Source: Bacteroidota bacterium (GTDB lineage Bacteria; Bacteroidota; Bacteroidia; Flavobacteriales; Flavobacteriaceae). Taken from it: a stretch of 11,250 nt of DNA. The position numbers and the translations under genes are program-made. The stretch lies in the NCBI GenBank assembly GCA_021793135.1, contig JAJYTI010000057.1, positions 1 through 11,250 of the forward strand, given 5' to 3'. The notes beneath the pieces were generated by a model. That model did not search any database, was not told the DNA's origin, and saw nothing but the letters and a program-made list of their open reading frames with translations. The stretch's first letter is position 1. Every line of letters starts with the position of its first letter. Positions 1-7,289 of this stretch are shown in pieces.

Positions 1-1113
1 GGTGTAGATTTATACTACACTACGGATAATCGATATGCAATAATTGGTAATGGGAGGCTTATTTCTTCCTATGAAACGGGTCAAGGAAAGCGTACATGGC
101 ATTGGCAAGTACAAAGTCCAATAAATAATTATAATGTAAGTTTCAATTTAGGAAAATACACTACCATAAAAGACACATACAATGGTTTAAATGGCGAGTT
201 AGATCTTACTTATTATCCCTTAGCGTTATATAAATCGGAAGCAATAGAGCACTTTTCTCAGGTTACAAACATGTTAGAAGCAATGGAATTTTGGTTTGGC
301 CCCTACCCGTTCTATAACGATGGTTATAAACTTACTCAGGCCCCATTTGTTGGTATGGAACATCAAAGTAATGTAGCTTGGGGGAATGGATTTCAGCAAG
401 GTTATACTGGAAATGATATATCCAATTCTGGTTATGGATTGACTTTCGATTTTATGATAGTACATGAATCTATTCACGAATGGTTTGGAAATAGTTTGAC
501 ACATAATGACATTGCAGACATGTGGCTACACGAAGGGTTTACAAGTTATGGCGAAGCTTTATATGTAGAATACTTTCATGGCAAAGATGCTGGACAAGCA
601 TATACTAGAGGTACTCGAGATAGAATAAACAATGAAACCCCTATTCAGGGTAAATACGGTATCCATGATCAACCAAGTTCTGACATTTATTATAAGGGAG
701 CCAATGTCTTATTAACGTTACGCCAGATAATAAATGATGATAAAATATGGCGCGAAATCTTACAGCATTTGCAACAAAAGTTTAAACAGACTTCTGTAGA
801 TTCGGAAATGGTTGAAAATGAAATCGCCCGAATGGCTAACAAAGATTTACAATCTTTCTTTGATGTATACCTTCGTCAAGCACAAATTCCATCTTTTGAA
901 TGGCATGTGAAAGGAAGTCGTTTATTCTACCGTTACCAAGAAGTACCCAATAATTTTGTAATGCCTATTCGATTATTTATAGACAAGCAAGAAGTATGGT
1001 TAGAACCAACTACAAAGTGGAAAAAACATAAAATATTTAAGGGTGCAGAAGTTCAATTAGATTCTAATTTTTACGTAAACGAATTAAATACTTTTTCAAA
1101 GAATAGAAATTAA
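1..1113 (+). CDS. M1 family metallopeptidase (aminopeptidase N type), 5' end outside the window
   Basis: Zinc-dependent aminopeptidase that removes N-terminal residues from peptides. The frame is open from base 1, so the 370 residues seen are the C-terminal part of a longer protein; the ATG at 271 is internal, because the M1 N-terminal beta domain continues upstream of it. The substrate-anchoring motif GMEHQ (equivalent of GAMEN) is at 352-366. The zinc site HESIH is at 463-477, and the third zinc ligand Glu (532-534, in LHEGF) lies exactly 18 residues after the second His. The conserved catalytic-Tyr region YYKGA is at 688-702. After the catalytic domain only a short tail remains, so there is no long ERAP-like helical C-terminal domain. 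Any signal peptide would lie outside the window. I see no clear terminator before yebC, 122 bases downstream. The family assignment is firm; substrate and location are not known. Confidence 0.95.
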   Translation, partial: GVDLYYTTDNRYAIIGNGRLISSYETGQGKRTWHWQVQSPINNYNVSFNLGKYTTIKDTYNGLNGELDLTYYPLALYKSEAIEHFSQVTNMLEAMEFWFGPYPFYNDGYKLTQAPFVGMEHQSNVAWGNGFQQGYTGNDISNSGYGLTFDFMIVHESIHEWFGNSLTHNDIADMWLHEGFTSYGEALYVEYFHGKDAGQAYTRGTRDRINNETPIQGKYGIHDQPSSDIYYKGANVLLTLRQIINDDKIWREILQHLQQKFKQTSVDSEMVENEIARMANKDLQSFFDVYLRQAQIPSFEWHVKGSRLFYRYQEVPNNFVMPIRLFIDKQEVWLEPTTKWKKHKIFKGAEVQLDSNFYVNELNTFSKNRN

Positions 1114-1156
1114 TTCTTTAATATAACTTCACTCCTATTTACAAATAAATACGGGC

Positions 1157-1187
1157 TTGAAAAATAAGAGAAAATTACGTAAATTGC
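1157..1187 (+). promoter_or_regulatory. Possible yebC promoter (TTG, 20 bases, TAAATTGC)
   Basis: TTG at 1157-1159 is followed after 20 bases by TAAATTGC at 1180-1187. The spacing fits the Bacteroidota pattern TTG-N17-23-TAnnTTTG, but the -7 box is one base short of the consensus. It would give a leader of roughly 40 bases before the yebC ATG at 1236. Confidence 0.3.
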
Positions 1188-1209
1188 GAATCGATTCTCA
1201 GAGGAGAAT
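1188..1209 (+). promoter_or_regulatory. Palindrome and overlapping hairpin at the predicted yebC transcription start
   Basis: GAATCGATTC (1188-1197) is a perfect 10-bp palindrome directly after the candidate -7 box. It overlaps an inverted repeat, ATTCTC (1194-1199) and GAGAAT (1204-1209), around the loop AGAG. The two cannot form at once. Either could be an operator or a leader hairpin. The repeats are visible in the sequence; a regulatory role is inferred only from position. Confidence 0.3.
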
Positions 1210-1235
1210 ACTAATAACTTTAAAAGCATATTTTT

Positions 1236-1994
1236 ATGGCAGGACATAGTAAATGGGCAAACATAAAGCACAGAAAAGGTGCACAAGATAAAAGACGTGG
1301 AAAAATATTTACACGTTTAATTAAGGATATTACCGTAGCTATTAAAGAAAATAATAATAACGGAGATCCAGAAACAAACCCGGCATTACGTAACGCAATT
1401 CAAAACGCACGTGGAGAAAACATGCCAAAAGATAATATTGAGCGTGCTATTAAGAAAGCTACAGGAGCCAATGCCGATACATACGATCAAATTACTTTTG
1501 AAGGATATGGTCCACATGGAATTGCTTTTTTCATTGAATGTACTACAGATAATACCAACCGTACCGTAGCAAACGTACGAGCTATATTTAATAAGCACGA
1601 TGGTACATTAGGAACAAATGGTTCGTTAGAATTTATTTTTAATAGAACTGGAGTGTTCACCATAGACAAAGAAAACCTAGATTGGGATTTGGAAGAGTTG
1701 CAATTAGAACTTATCGAAGGTGGAGCTACTTCTTATGAAGATGAAGATGATATCTTTATCGTATATACAGAATACACCGACTTTGGTAGTATGTCTGCTT
1801 TATTAGAGAAATTAAAAATTGAAGTTAAGAATGCAGAATTACAACGTATTCCTGTAACAACCAATGAATTGGATGTAGAGTCTGCAAAAGATATTCTTAA
1901 ACTTATTGATGCCTTTGAAGACGATGATGACGTACAAAAAGTTTTCCATAATATGGAAGCTACAGATGAAGTTCTAAAACTATTGGAATCCTAA
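1236..1994 (+). CDS. yebC: YebC/PmpR family protein (TACO1 homologue)
   Basis: Cytoplasmic YebC-family protein of 252 residues, the usual length. The family was first annotated as DNA-binding transcriptional regulators (PmpR in Pseudomonas). Mitochondrial TACO1 is needed for COX1 translation, and recent bacterial work points to a ribosome-associated role that relieves stalling at difficult motifs such as proline runs. The signature N-terminus MAGHSKWANIKHRKGAQD is present at residues 1-18, with KIFTRLIKDI shortly after. The central motif ENMPKDNIERAIKKA falls near residues 61-75 and FEGYGPHG near 88-95. The C-terminus carries the usual acidic stretch (AFEDDDDVQKVFHN). The start is set by the conserved MAGHSKW. 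In many bacteria yebC lies next to ruvC; here it stands alone, between a peptidase and a transporter gene, and is closed by its own terminator. The family is certain; its molecular role here is taken from homologues. Confidence 0.97.
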   Translation: MAGHSKWANIKHRKGAQDKRRGKIFTRLIKDITVAIKENNNNGDPETNPALRNAIQNARGENMPKDNIERAIKKATGANADTYDQITFEGYGPHGIAFFIECTTDNTNRTVANVRAIFNKHDGTLGTNGSLEFIFNRTGVFTIDKENLDWDLEELQLELIEGGATSYEDEDDIFIVYTEYTDFGSMSALLEKLKIEVKNAELQRIPVTTNELDVESAKDILKLIDAFEDDDDVQKVFHNMEATDEVLKLLES

Positions 1995-2021
1995 ATCTGA
2001 TTTAATTCCTGCAAATATTTT

Positions 2022-2066
2022 AATCGACTTTAATTAGCATTTTCGCTGTTAAAGTCGATTTTTTTT
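2022..2066 (+). terminator. Rho-independent terminator after yebC
   Basis: A perfect 12-bp stem, AATCGACTTTAA (2022-2033) with TTAAAGTCGATT (2049-2060), encloses a 15-base loop and runs into eight T residues (2059-2066). It begins 27 bases after the yebC stop codon. Confidence 0.9.
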
Positions 2067-2113
2067 ATTCCATATATAGCATTACCATATTTTTACATGT
2101 GATTTTTACGAAT

Positions 2114-2143
2114 TTGACAAACGAACGGATTATTATAATTTTT
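2114..2143 (+). promoter_or_regulatory. Possible brnQ promoter
   Basis: TTG at 2114-2116 and TAATTTTT at 2136-2143 are separated by 19 bases. The second element differs from TAnnTTTG only at the last base. The implied leader of over 100 bases is long, and the region is so AT-rich that chance matches are easy. Confidence 0.2.
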
Positions 2144-2214
2144 ACCGATAATTTTTTTGATTTTAAGACAAATTAACAATGCAAGTTTATTCGTATATTG
2201 CCATATTATTTCAA

Positions 2215-2226
2215 TAATTCCTTGAA
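2215..2226 (+). promoter_or_regulatory. 12-bp motif shared with the AGCS symporter gene (copy 1, upstream of brnQ)
   Basis: TAATTCCTTGAA occurs 30 bases before the brnQ ATG and again, identical, at 7212-7223 before the other amino-acid transporter gene of the window. It contains the dyad TTC-N3-GAA. It could be an operator for a common regulator; this is inferred from position and sharing only. Confidence 0.35.
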
Positions 2227-2256
2227 ATCAACTTCAGACATTTGACAAATTACAAT

Positions 2257-3561
2257 ATGAATAAAAAGAAAGTTATTGATTCCATTACGGTAGGTTTTGC
2301 ACTTTTTGCGATGTTTTTTGGAGCAGGAAATTTAATTTTACCTCCTATATTGGGGCTTTTTTCTGGCTCAGCATGGTTTCCTGCAATTTTAGGATTTGCA
2401 ATAACAAGTGTATGTGCTACCTTTTTAGGAGTTATGGCTGTAGTTGTTTCTGGAGATAATTTTAATGACGTAGGAAATCGAATTAACCCTATCTTCAGTA
2501 TTATTATTACTGCAATTTGTATGCTTAGTATAGGACCATTAGTTGCAATACCTAGAACTGCTGCAACAACCTTCGAAGTAGGTGTGCAAACCTTAATGCC
2601 AGAAGCCAACCCTATTATATCTTCTATTATATTTTTTACGGTTACCATGGCACTTTCTTTATCCTCGACGAAAGTTGTAGATATTATTGGAAAGTTTTTA
2701 ACTCCACTACTATTATTAATTTTAATAATATTGATTGCAGTTGGCGTATTTTCGCCATTAGATGCTAATTTAAAACAGTTAAGTTCGAACTCAGAAGCTT
2801 TTGTAGCTGGTTTTAGAGAAGGTTACCAAACAATGGATTTGTTGGCTTCTTTTGTTATGGCTGGTATTATAATAGCTGCTATTAAAGCTAAAGGACATGT
2901 TCAAGTAAAAGATAAAAAACAAGTCACTACAATCTCAGCTCTTATTGCGATGTCTTGTTTAATAATTATTTACGGCGGTTTGGTATATTTAGGGGCTACC
3001 TCAGGATATAATACAGATGGGACTGTACAAAGAACCGATTTATTACTTCATATTTCAAATGGAGTTTTAGGCTCAAAAGGGACTATATTATTGGCTTTAT
3101 GTGTAGGACTTGCATGTTTAACAACATCTATAGCTTTAACAAGTGCAGTAAGTGATTACTTCAGTAAATTGAGCAACAATTTACTTAGTTATCGATTATT
3201 AGTAATAATTGTATGTTTAATTAGTGGGTTCTTATCCGTTTATGGGGTAGATAATATAATAGACTATGCTTTCCCATTCTTAGCCGTAGTATATCCAGTA
3301 GCCGTATGTATGGCACTTTATATTGTATTTTTCGGAAAGTTTGTTCGTAGTAAAATACCTTATATTGCAGCAATAAGCATTACATTTATAGTTGCAATAA
3401 TAGGTTTATTATCCAATTTAGGTATTGCTCAAAGTACTATGGATTCGATATTAAATGCTATTCCATTACATAAGTATGAAATTCCTTGGTTGCTACCTTC
3501 TTTTCTTGCATTTGTATTGTTCTGGTTAATTTCTATGAAAACAAACTCAGAAAGAATCTAA
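2257..3561 (+). CDS. brnQ: Branched-chain amino-acid transporter, LIVCS/BrnQ family
   Basis: Inner-membrane symporter expected to import leucine, isoleucine and valine with sodium (or a proton). The protein has 434 residues, the normal length for the family, and is almost entirely hydrophobic with about 12 predicted membrane segments. The family signature GFALFAMFFGAGNLILPP sits at residues 13-30. Further family-like stretches are SIGPLVAIPRTAATTFEVG, near residue 90, and the middle segment beginning YQTMDLLASFVMAGII. I chose ATG 2257, which gives the usual short basic start MNKKK; a TTG five codons upstream (2242) is less likely. It follows the yebC terminator, so it begins a new transcription unit. 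The next gene starts 103 bases downstream with no convincing terminator between, so read-through into the UbiB-like gene is possible. The family is certain; substrate range is taken from homologues. Confidence 0.95.
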   Translation: MNKKKVIDSITVGFALFAMFFGAGNLILPPILGLFSGSAWFPAILGFAITSVCATFLGVMAVVVSGDNFNDVGNRINPIFSIIITAICMLSIGPLVAIPRTAATTFEVGVQTLMPEANPIISSIIFFTVTMALSLSSTKVVDIIGKFLTPLLLLILIILIAVGVFSPLDANLKQLSSNSEAFVAGFREGYQTMDLLASFVMAGIIIAAIKAKGHVQVKDKKQVTTISALIAMSCLIIIYGGLVYLGATSGYNTDGTVQRTDLLLHISNGVLGSKGTILLALCVGLACLTTSIALTSAVSDYFSKLSNNLLSYRLLVIIVCLISGFLSVYGVDNIIDYAFPFLAVVYPVAVCMALYIVFFGKFVRSKIPYIAAISITFIVAIIGLLSNLGIAQSTMDSILNAIPLHKYEIPWLLPSFLAFVLFWLISMKTNSERI

Positions 3562-3664
3562 TTTATTTTAAGGTAAAGTTTTAACTTTTCTAGTTTTAAT
3601 CTAAACTCAATTCTCCTAACTATTATTAGACTAATATTTATTTCATTCTATCTATCTCAACAAG

Positions 3665-5374
3665 ATGGATAAATGGAATAAATTCGATATTTTTAAGATT
3701 CAAATTTTACTTATGAGCATATTACCAGAAAAATACGACAAGTACATTCGCTTTTTCCGATTTGTCCATAAATATTGGAATACAGATATTTTTTCGGAAT
3801 CTGATGAGCAACTTCAAGATATCGAAACACAAGAGGATTATGATTGGGATCATAGCCCACAAGAGCTAGTAAACGATTTAAAAGAGATGGGACCTACCTA
3901 TATCAAGTTAGGCCAATTGTTATCTACTCGTCCAGACATGCTTCCTCAGCCCTATTTAGATGCGTTGGCAAATTTGCAAGACGATGTTGATTCGGTATCC
4001 TACGAAGAGGTAGAACAATTGTTTAGAGAAGAAATAGGTGATAGAATATCGAAAGCTTTCAAATCTTTCAATCCTGAGCCTATGGCGAGCGCTTCTATTG
4101 GTCAAGTACACGAAGCGGTACTGCATTCTGGAGAAAAAGTCGCGGTTAAAATTCAACGTCCAGGAATACGTAAGCACTTTGTAGAGGATTTAGAAACTCT
4201 AATGACCTTATCTGAAAAGGCTGAAAAACATAGCGAAACTGCTCGTAAATTCTCTTTAAACAGTATTATAGAAGAATTACAATACATACTACTTCAGGAA
4301 TTAGATTACCAAAAAGAAGCACAAAATTTAAAGGTGCTTAAAGAGAACATGAAGGAATTCAATTATATTTATGTGCCTGGTATAATTCCTAGTTATTGTT
4401 CACAACGCGTGCTTACAATGGAGTTTGTTGATGGACAAAAAGTTACTTCCCTCTCCCCTTTTCAATTAGATAGTATCCCTAAGAAAGAAATCGTAGATGA
4501 TCTTATCAAAGGATATTTAAAACAAATTATAGTAGATGGTTTCGCGCATGCCGATCCACATCCCGGAAATGTTCATATAACCAAAGACCACAAACTTGGA
4601 TTAATGGATTTAGGGATGGTAGCGAGGTTTGATGATGAAATGCAAGAAAACATTCTTAGATTAATGATAGGTCTAGGAAATAACGATGGTAATCAAGTAA
4701 CCGATGTTTTACTCTCCTTTAGTAAATATGATGAGAAAAACACCGATACAGATAACTTTAGACGAAAAGTTACTCGGCAAATACAAGAAAACCAATACAG
4801 TCATGCTAAGGATTTAAAAACTGGCCGTGCAATATTGGATATTAATAAAATAGCCATTCATCAAAATATTCAATTGCCTGTTGAACTTACTATCTTAGGT
4901 AAGATTCTACTTAATATGGATCAAATCATTGCTTTCTTATCTCCAGAGCATCAATTACAAGAAACAGTAAAGAACTATATCGAGCATTTGATGCGAGAAC
5001 GTATGGTTAAAGATTTAAAATCTGGCCATGTACTAGAAACATTATTAGAAAGTAAAGAATTGGCAGAAAATATGCCAAAGCGATTAAATAGAATAACAGA
5101 GAACCTTGCAGACAACAAATTTAAAATATCGGTAGATGCGATTGATGAACGTAGATTTATTCTAGCATTACAAAAAGTAGCCAATAGAATTACGACAGGC
5201 TTAGTAGTTGCCGCACTTATTTTAGGGGCTGCGCTAATGATGCGTGTTCCCACTGAATGGACAATTATAGGCTATCCTGGATTGGCAATCCTACTATTTA
5301 TTTTTGCAGCTTCTATTGGGTTTTATTTAGTATATCAAATACTCTTCAAAGATGAGGAAGAAAAACATGAGTAA
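3665..5374 (+). CDS. AarF/UbiB (ABC1) family atypical kinase-like protein with two C-terminal membrane segments
   Basis: Protein-kinase-like ATPase of the UbiB/COQ8 family. In proteobacteria UbiB supports ubiquinone synthesis; flavobacteria use menaquinone, so the role here is uncertain. The 569-residue protein has the family features in order: the KxGQ motif KLGQ (81-84), a small-residue loop ASASIGQVH (141-149) replacing the kinase glycine loop, the ATP-site Lys in VAVKIQRP (Lys162), the ELDYQKEA motif (212-219), the catalytic segment HADPHPGN (295-302) and MDLG (314-317), the equivalent of kinase DFG. Two hydrophobic segments near 508-527 and 533-558 end the protein, as in bacterial UbiB proteins, and would anchor it in the inner membrane. 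All key residues are present, so it is not a degenerate copy. ATG 3665 is chosen; ATG 3713 (residue 17) is a possible alternative. It may share transcripts with brnQ and the MuiA-like gene. Confidence 0.93.
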   Translation: MDKWNKFDIFKIQILLMSILPEKYDKYIRFFRFVHKYWNTDIFSESDEQLQDIETQEDYDWDHSPQELVNDLKEMGPTYIKLGQLLSTRPDMLPQPYLDALANLQDDVDSVSYEEVEQLFREEIGDRISKAFKSFNPEPMASASIGQVHEAVLHSGEKVAVKIQRPGIRKHFVEDLETLMTLSEKAEKHSETARKFSLNSIIEELQYILLQELDYQKEAQNLKVLKENMKEFNYIYVPGIIPSYCSQRVLTMEFVDGQKVTSLSPFQLDSIPKKEIVDDLIKGYLKQIIVDGFAHADPHPGNVHITKDHKLGLMDLGMVARFDDEMQENILRLMIGLGNNDGNQVTDVLLSFSKYDEKNTDTDNFRRKVTRQIQENQYSHAKDLKTGRAILDINKIAIHQNIQLPVELTILGKILLNMDQIIAFLSPEHQLQETVKNYIEHLMRERMVKDLKSGHVLETLLESKELAENMPKRLNRITENLADNKFKISVDAIDERRFILALQKVANRITTGLVVAALILGAALMMRVPTEWTIIGYPGLAILLFIFAASIGFYLVYQILFKDEEEKHE

Positions 5375-5473
5375 TTAAAGTATAACTAGATTACTTAAAT
5401 TCTCAGAAAAGAAGTCTGTAATCTCTCTATGGCATTTAATTTGATTACTCATCTTAAAATTAAAAATCATATT

Positions 5474-7063
5474 ATGATAAATAACACCATGCCCTTAAAA
5501 CTAGGATTATTTGTATGTAGTTTTTTTATGTTTTCATTTTTAACTACCGCACAAGATATTCAAAGCACTAATAGCGAATTAAAAGGAGTTACAATATATA
5601 GTATTGGTGCAAATATGAAGCACACTACTCCTACCACAACAATACCTTCGGGCATTTCTGAATTGGTAATTAACCAAGTAGCTAGACAACTTAATCCAGA
5701 GAGTATTCGGATTGTTAGTAGTAATAAAGATTTAACCATTCAATCTGTGTCTTTTGAGAATGATTATCTTTCTTCTTCTGAAAATAAAAGTAGTTCCTAT
5801 TTAGCTCTAAAAGAAAAATATGATGCCGCATTGGAATCACTTCAATATAAAACGATTGAATTAAAAAGTGAAGAAAGTGCTTTATCCTTATTAGAAGCAA
5901 ACAAAAGCTTTGGTGGCAATTCTGGTGTTACTCCAAATAGTATCTCAAATATGCTTGCTTATTATAGAGCGGAATATAAAAAGATATCCAATACAATTAC
6001 TCAGTTAAAAAAGGAAGAAACCGAACAAAAGAAAGAAGTAGATAATCTAGCTAAGCAATTAGCAGAATCTGGTGGCGAGAATGCAAATGCGGGCCAAATT
6101 GTACTTACAGTTTTTACTGATAAAGAAATAAAAACTGACTTCGATATTGAATATTACACACAAAATGTAAATTGGAATCCGAGTTATGAGATTAAAGTAA
6201 ACAGCTTAAATGAACCTATAGATTTGGTTTACAATGCAAATGTTTCGCAGCAAACTGGAGTTGACTGGAAACAAATCCCATTGCAATTTTCAAACGCAAA
6301 ACCTCATGTAGATAATAACATTCCACAATTAAGTACTTGGTGGATATCCTATATGTCTAAAATGAATAATCAATCGCCTTTGTTGGAAAGTATAGCTGTT
6401 TCAGGAAATGCTTTTGCAAGAAATAAATCTATGGCTACGGTTCAGGAGTCGCAATTAGAAACTTCTTTTGTTATAGAAACACCCTATGATATATATACCA
6501 ATAAAAAGCCAATTGCCATAGAATTGCAGAATTACAAAATGCCTTCAGAATATACATATTATAGTATTCCAGCTAAACATGAAGCTGCATTTTTATTGGC
6601 AAGAATATCAAATTGGGAAACTTATCATCTTTTACCAGGTGAAGCTCAATTAATAGTTGATGGACAATATGCAGGAAAATCATTTATAAACCCTAAAACT
6701 ACAGATGATAAATTAGAAGTTAGTTTAGGTAAAGATGAAAGAATTATTACAAAGCGTAGACGTATTGATGAAGAAGGAAGTAAAACTTCTTTTTTAGGCA
6801 GTACGCAAAAACGTAGCTACGTATACGAAATAGAAATAAAAAACACTCGTAATGAAGCTACTAGTATAGAAGTAAAAGAACAGTTCCCTGTTTCGACGGA
6901 AAAAGATATTGAAGTAAGATTAGATAAAACCTCTGGTGCTAATATAGATAATGAAAAAGGAGAAATGACTTGGAAAATAGATTTAAAACCAAATGAAACT
7001 AAAACGTTTAAAATAGGATATACTATTACATATCCAAAAAACAAACAACTAGAAGGAATTTAA
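5474..7063 (+). CDS. Secreted MuiA-like protein (DUF4140 and DUF4139 domains)
   Basis: Exported protein of the mucoidy-inhibitor MuiA-like family; its biochemical role is not established. From ATG 5474 it has 529 residues. A signal peptide covers about residues 1-26, with a hydrophobic core (LGLFVCSFFMFSFL) and likely cleavage after TTA before QD. A DUF4140-like beta domain follows (about 35-100), opening with the typical VTIYSIGANM. Next comes a charged helical region (about 109-197) that should form a coiled coil. The DUF4139 part begins near YTQNVNWNPSYEIKV (227-241) and runs to the C-terminus, with the characteristic SLGKDERI stretch. No T9SS sorting domain is seen. In-frame ATGs also exist at 5429 and 5489; 5429 would put 15 extra residues before the signal peptide and is unlikely. 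It lies 99 bases after the UbiB-like gene and ends at a strong terminator. The family is confident; function is unknown. Confidence 0.88.
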   Translation: MINNTMPLKLGLFVCSFFMFSFLTTAQDIQSTNSELKGVTIYSIGANMKHTTPTTTIPSGISELVINQVARQLNPESIRIVSSNKDLTIQSVSFENDYLSSSENKSSSYLALKEKYDAALESLQYKTIELKSEESALSLLEANKSFGGNSGVTPNSISNMLAYYRAEYKKISNTITQLKKEETEQKKEVDNLAKQLAESGGENANAGQIVLTVFTDKEIKTDFDIEYYTQNVNWNPSYEIKVNSLNEPIDLVYNANVSQQTGVDWKQIPLQFSNAKPHVDNNIPQLSTWWISYMSKMNNQSPLLESIAVSGNAFARNKSMATVQESQLETSFVIETPYDIYTNKKPIAIELQNYKMPSEYTYYSIPAKHEAAFLLARISNWETYHLLPGEAQLIVDGQYAGKSFINPKTTDDKLEVSLGKDERIITKRRRIDEEGSKTSFLGSTQKRSYVYEIEIKNTRNEATSIEVKEQFPVSTEKDIEVRLDKTSGANIDNEKGEMTWKIDLKPNETKTFKIGYTITYPKNKQLEGI

Positions 7064-7107
7064 GTAGTAACTTAATATAAGTACAAAAAAGTTATTTTCA
7101 TTTACTT

Positions 7108-7161
7108 AATAATCCGTTGTAAGCCTATTTAATAGACCATGACAACGGATTATTTTGTTTT
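7108..7161 (+). terminator. Rho-independent terminator after the MuiA-like gene
   Basis: A perfect 13-bp stem, AATAATCCGTTGT (7108-7120) with ACAACGGATTATT (7142-7154), has a 21-base loop and runs into TTTTGTTTTA. It ends the brnQ to MuiA-like unit and separates it from the symporter gene. Confidence 0.88.
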
Positions 7162-7211
7162 ATTAAACTATAACTCATTTTTTTATAAACCTTACTTCAT
7201 AGATTTCTGAC

Positions 7212-7225
7212 TAATTCCTTGAATT
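7212..7225 (+). promoter_or_regulatory. 12-bp motif shared with brnQ (copy 2, upstream of the AGCS symporter gene)
   Basis: TAATTCCTTGAA at 7212-7223 is identical to 2215-2226. In this copy the dyad extends to a perfect AATTC-CTT-GAATT (7213-7225). It lies about 65 bases before the symporter ATG. A weak promoter-like pair (TTG 7227-7229, then 20 bases, TATCTTAT 7250-7257) lies just downstream, so a bound protein could block or assist the polymerase. Function is inferred. Confidence 0.35.
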
Positions 7226-7289
7226 TTTGGTTTATTTTAAGGATATTTCTATCTTATTAATCAGATTACAGATTTATAAAAACTTATAT

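Noticed and set aside
1201..1206. GAGGAG resembling a Shine-Dalgarno sequence before yebC
   Set aside because: It is about 30 bases from the ATG, too far to act as a ribosome site, and Bacteroidota make little use of such sequences.
2124..2134. AACGGATTATT upstream of brnQ, also found in the terminator arm at 7144-7154
   Set aside because: The second copy is explained by the terminator stem; no shared function or position suggests more than coincidence.
2242..2256. TTG start five codons before brnQ ATG 2257
   Set aside because: The ATG yields the usual MNKKK start of the family and is preceded by an A-rich stretch.
3575..3590. AAAGTT-TT-AACTTT as a terminator between brnQ and the UbiB-like gene
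   Set aside because: The stem has a single G-C pair per arm and a two-base loop, too weak to call.
3624..3636. Dyad TATTAGACTAATA upstream of the UbiB-like gene
   Set aside because: Perfect but short and almost pure A/T in an AT-rich gap; such dyads are expected by chance and nothing else supports it.
5388..5424. AGATTAC/GTAATCT inverted repeat after the UbiB-like gene
   Set aside because: Only 7 bp with a 23-base loop and no T tract, so not a credible terminator or operator.
7227..7289. TTG-initiated extension of the AGCS gene
   Set aside because: It would place 21 residues before a clear signal-like N-terminus; ATG 7290 is the natural start.
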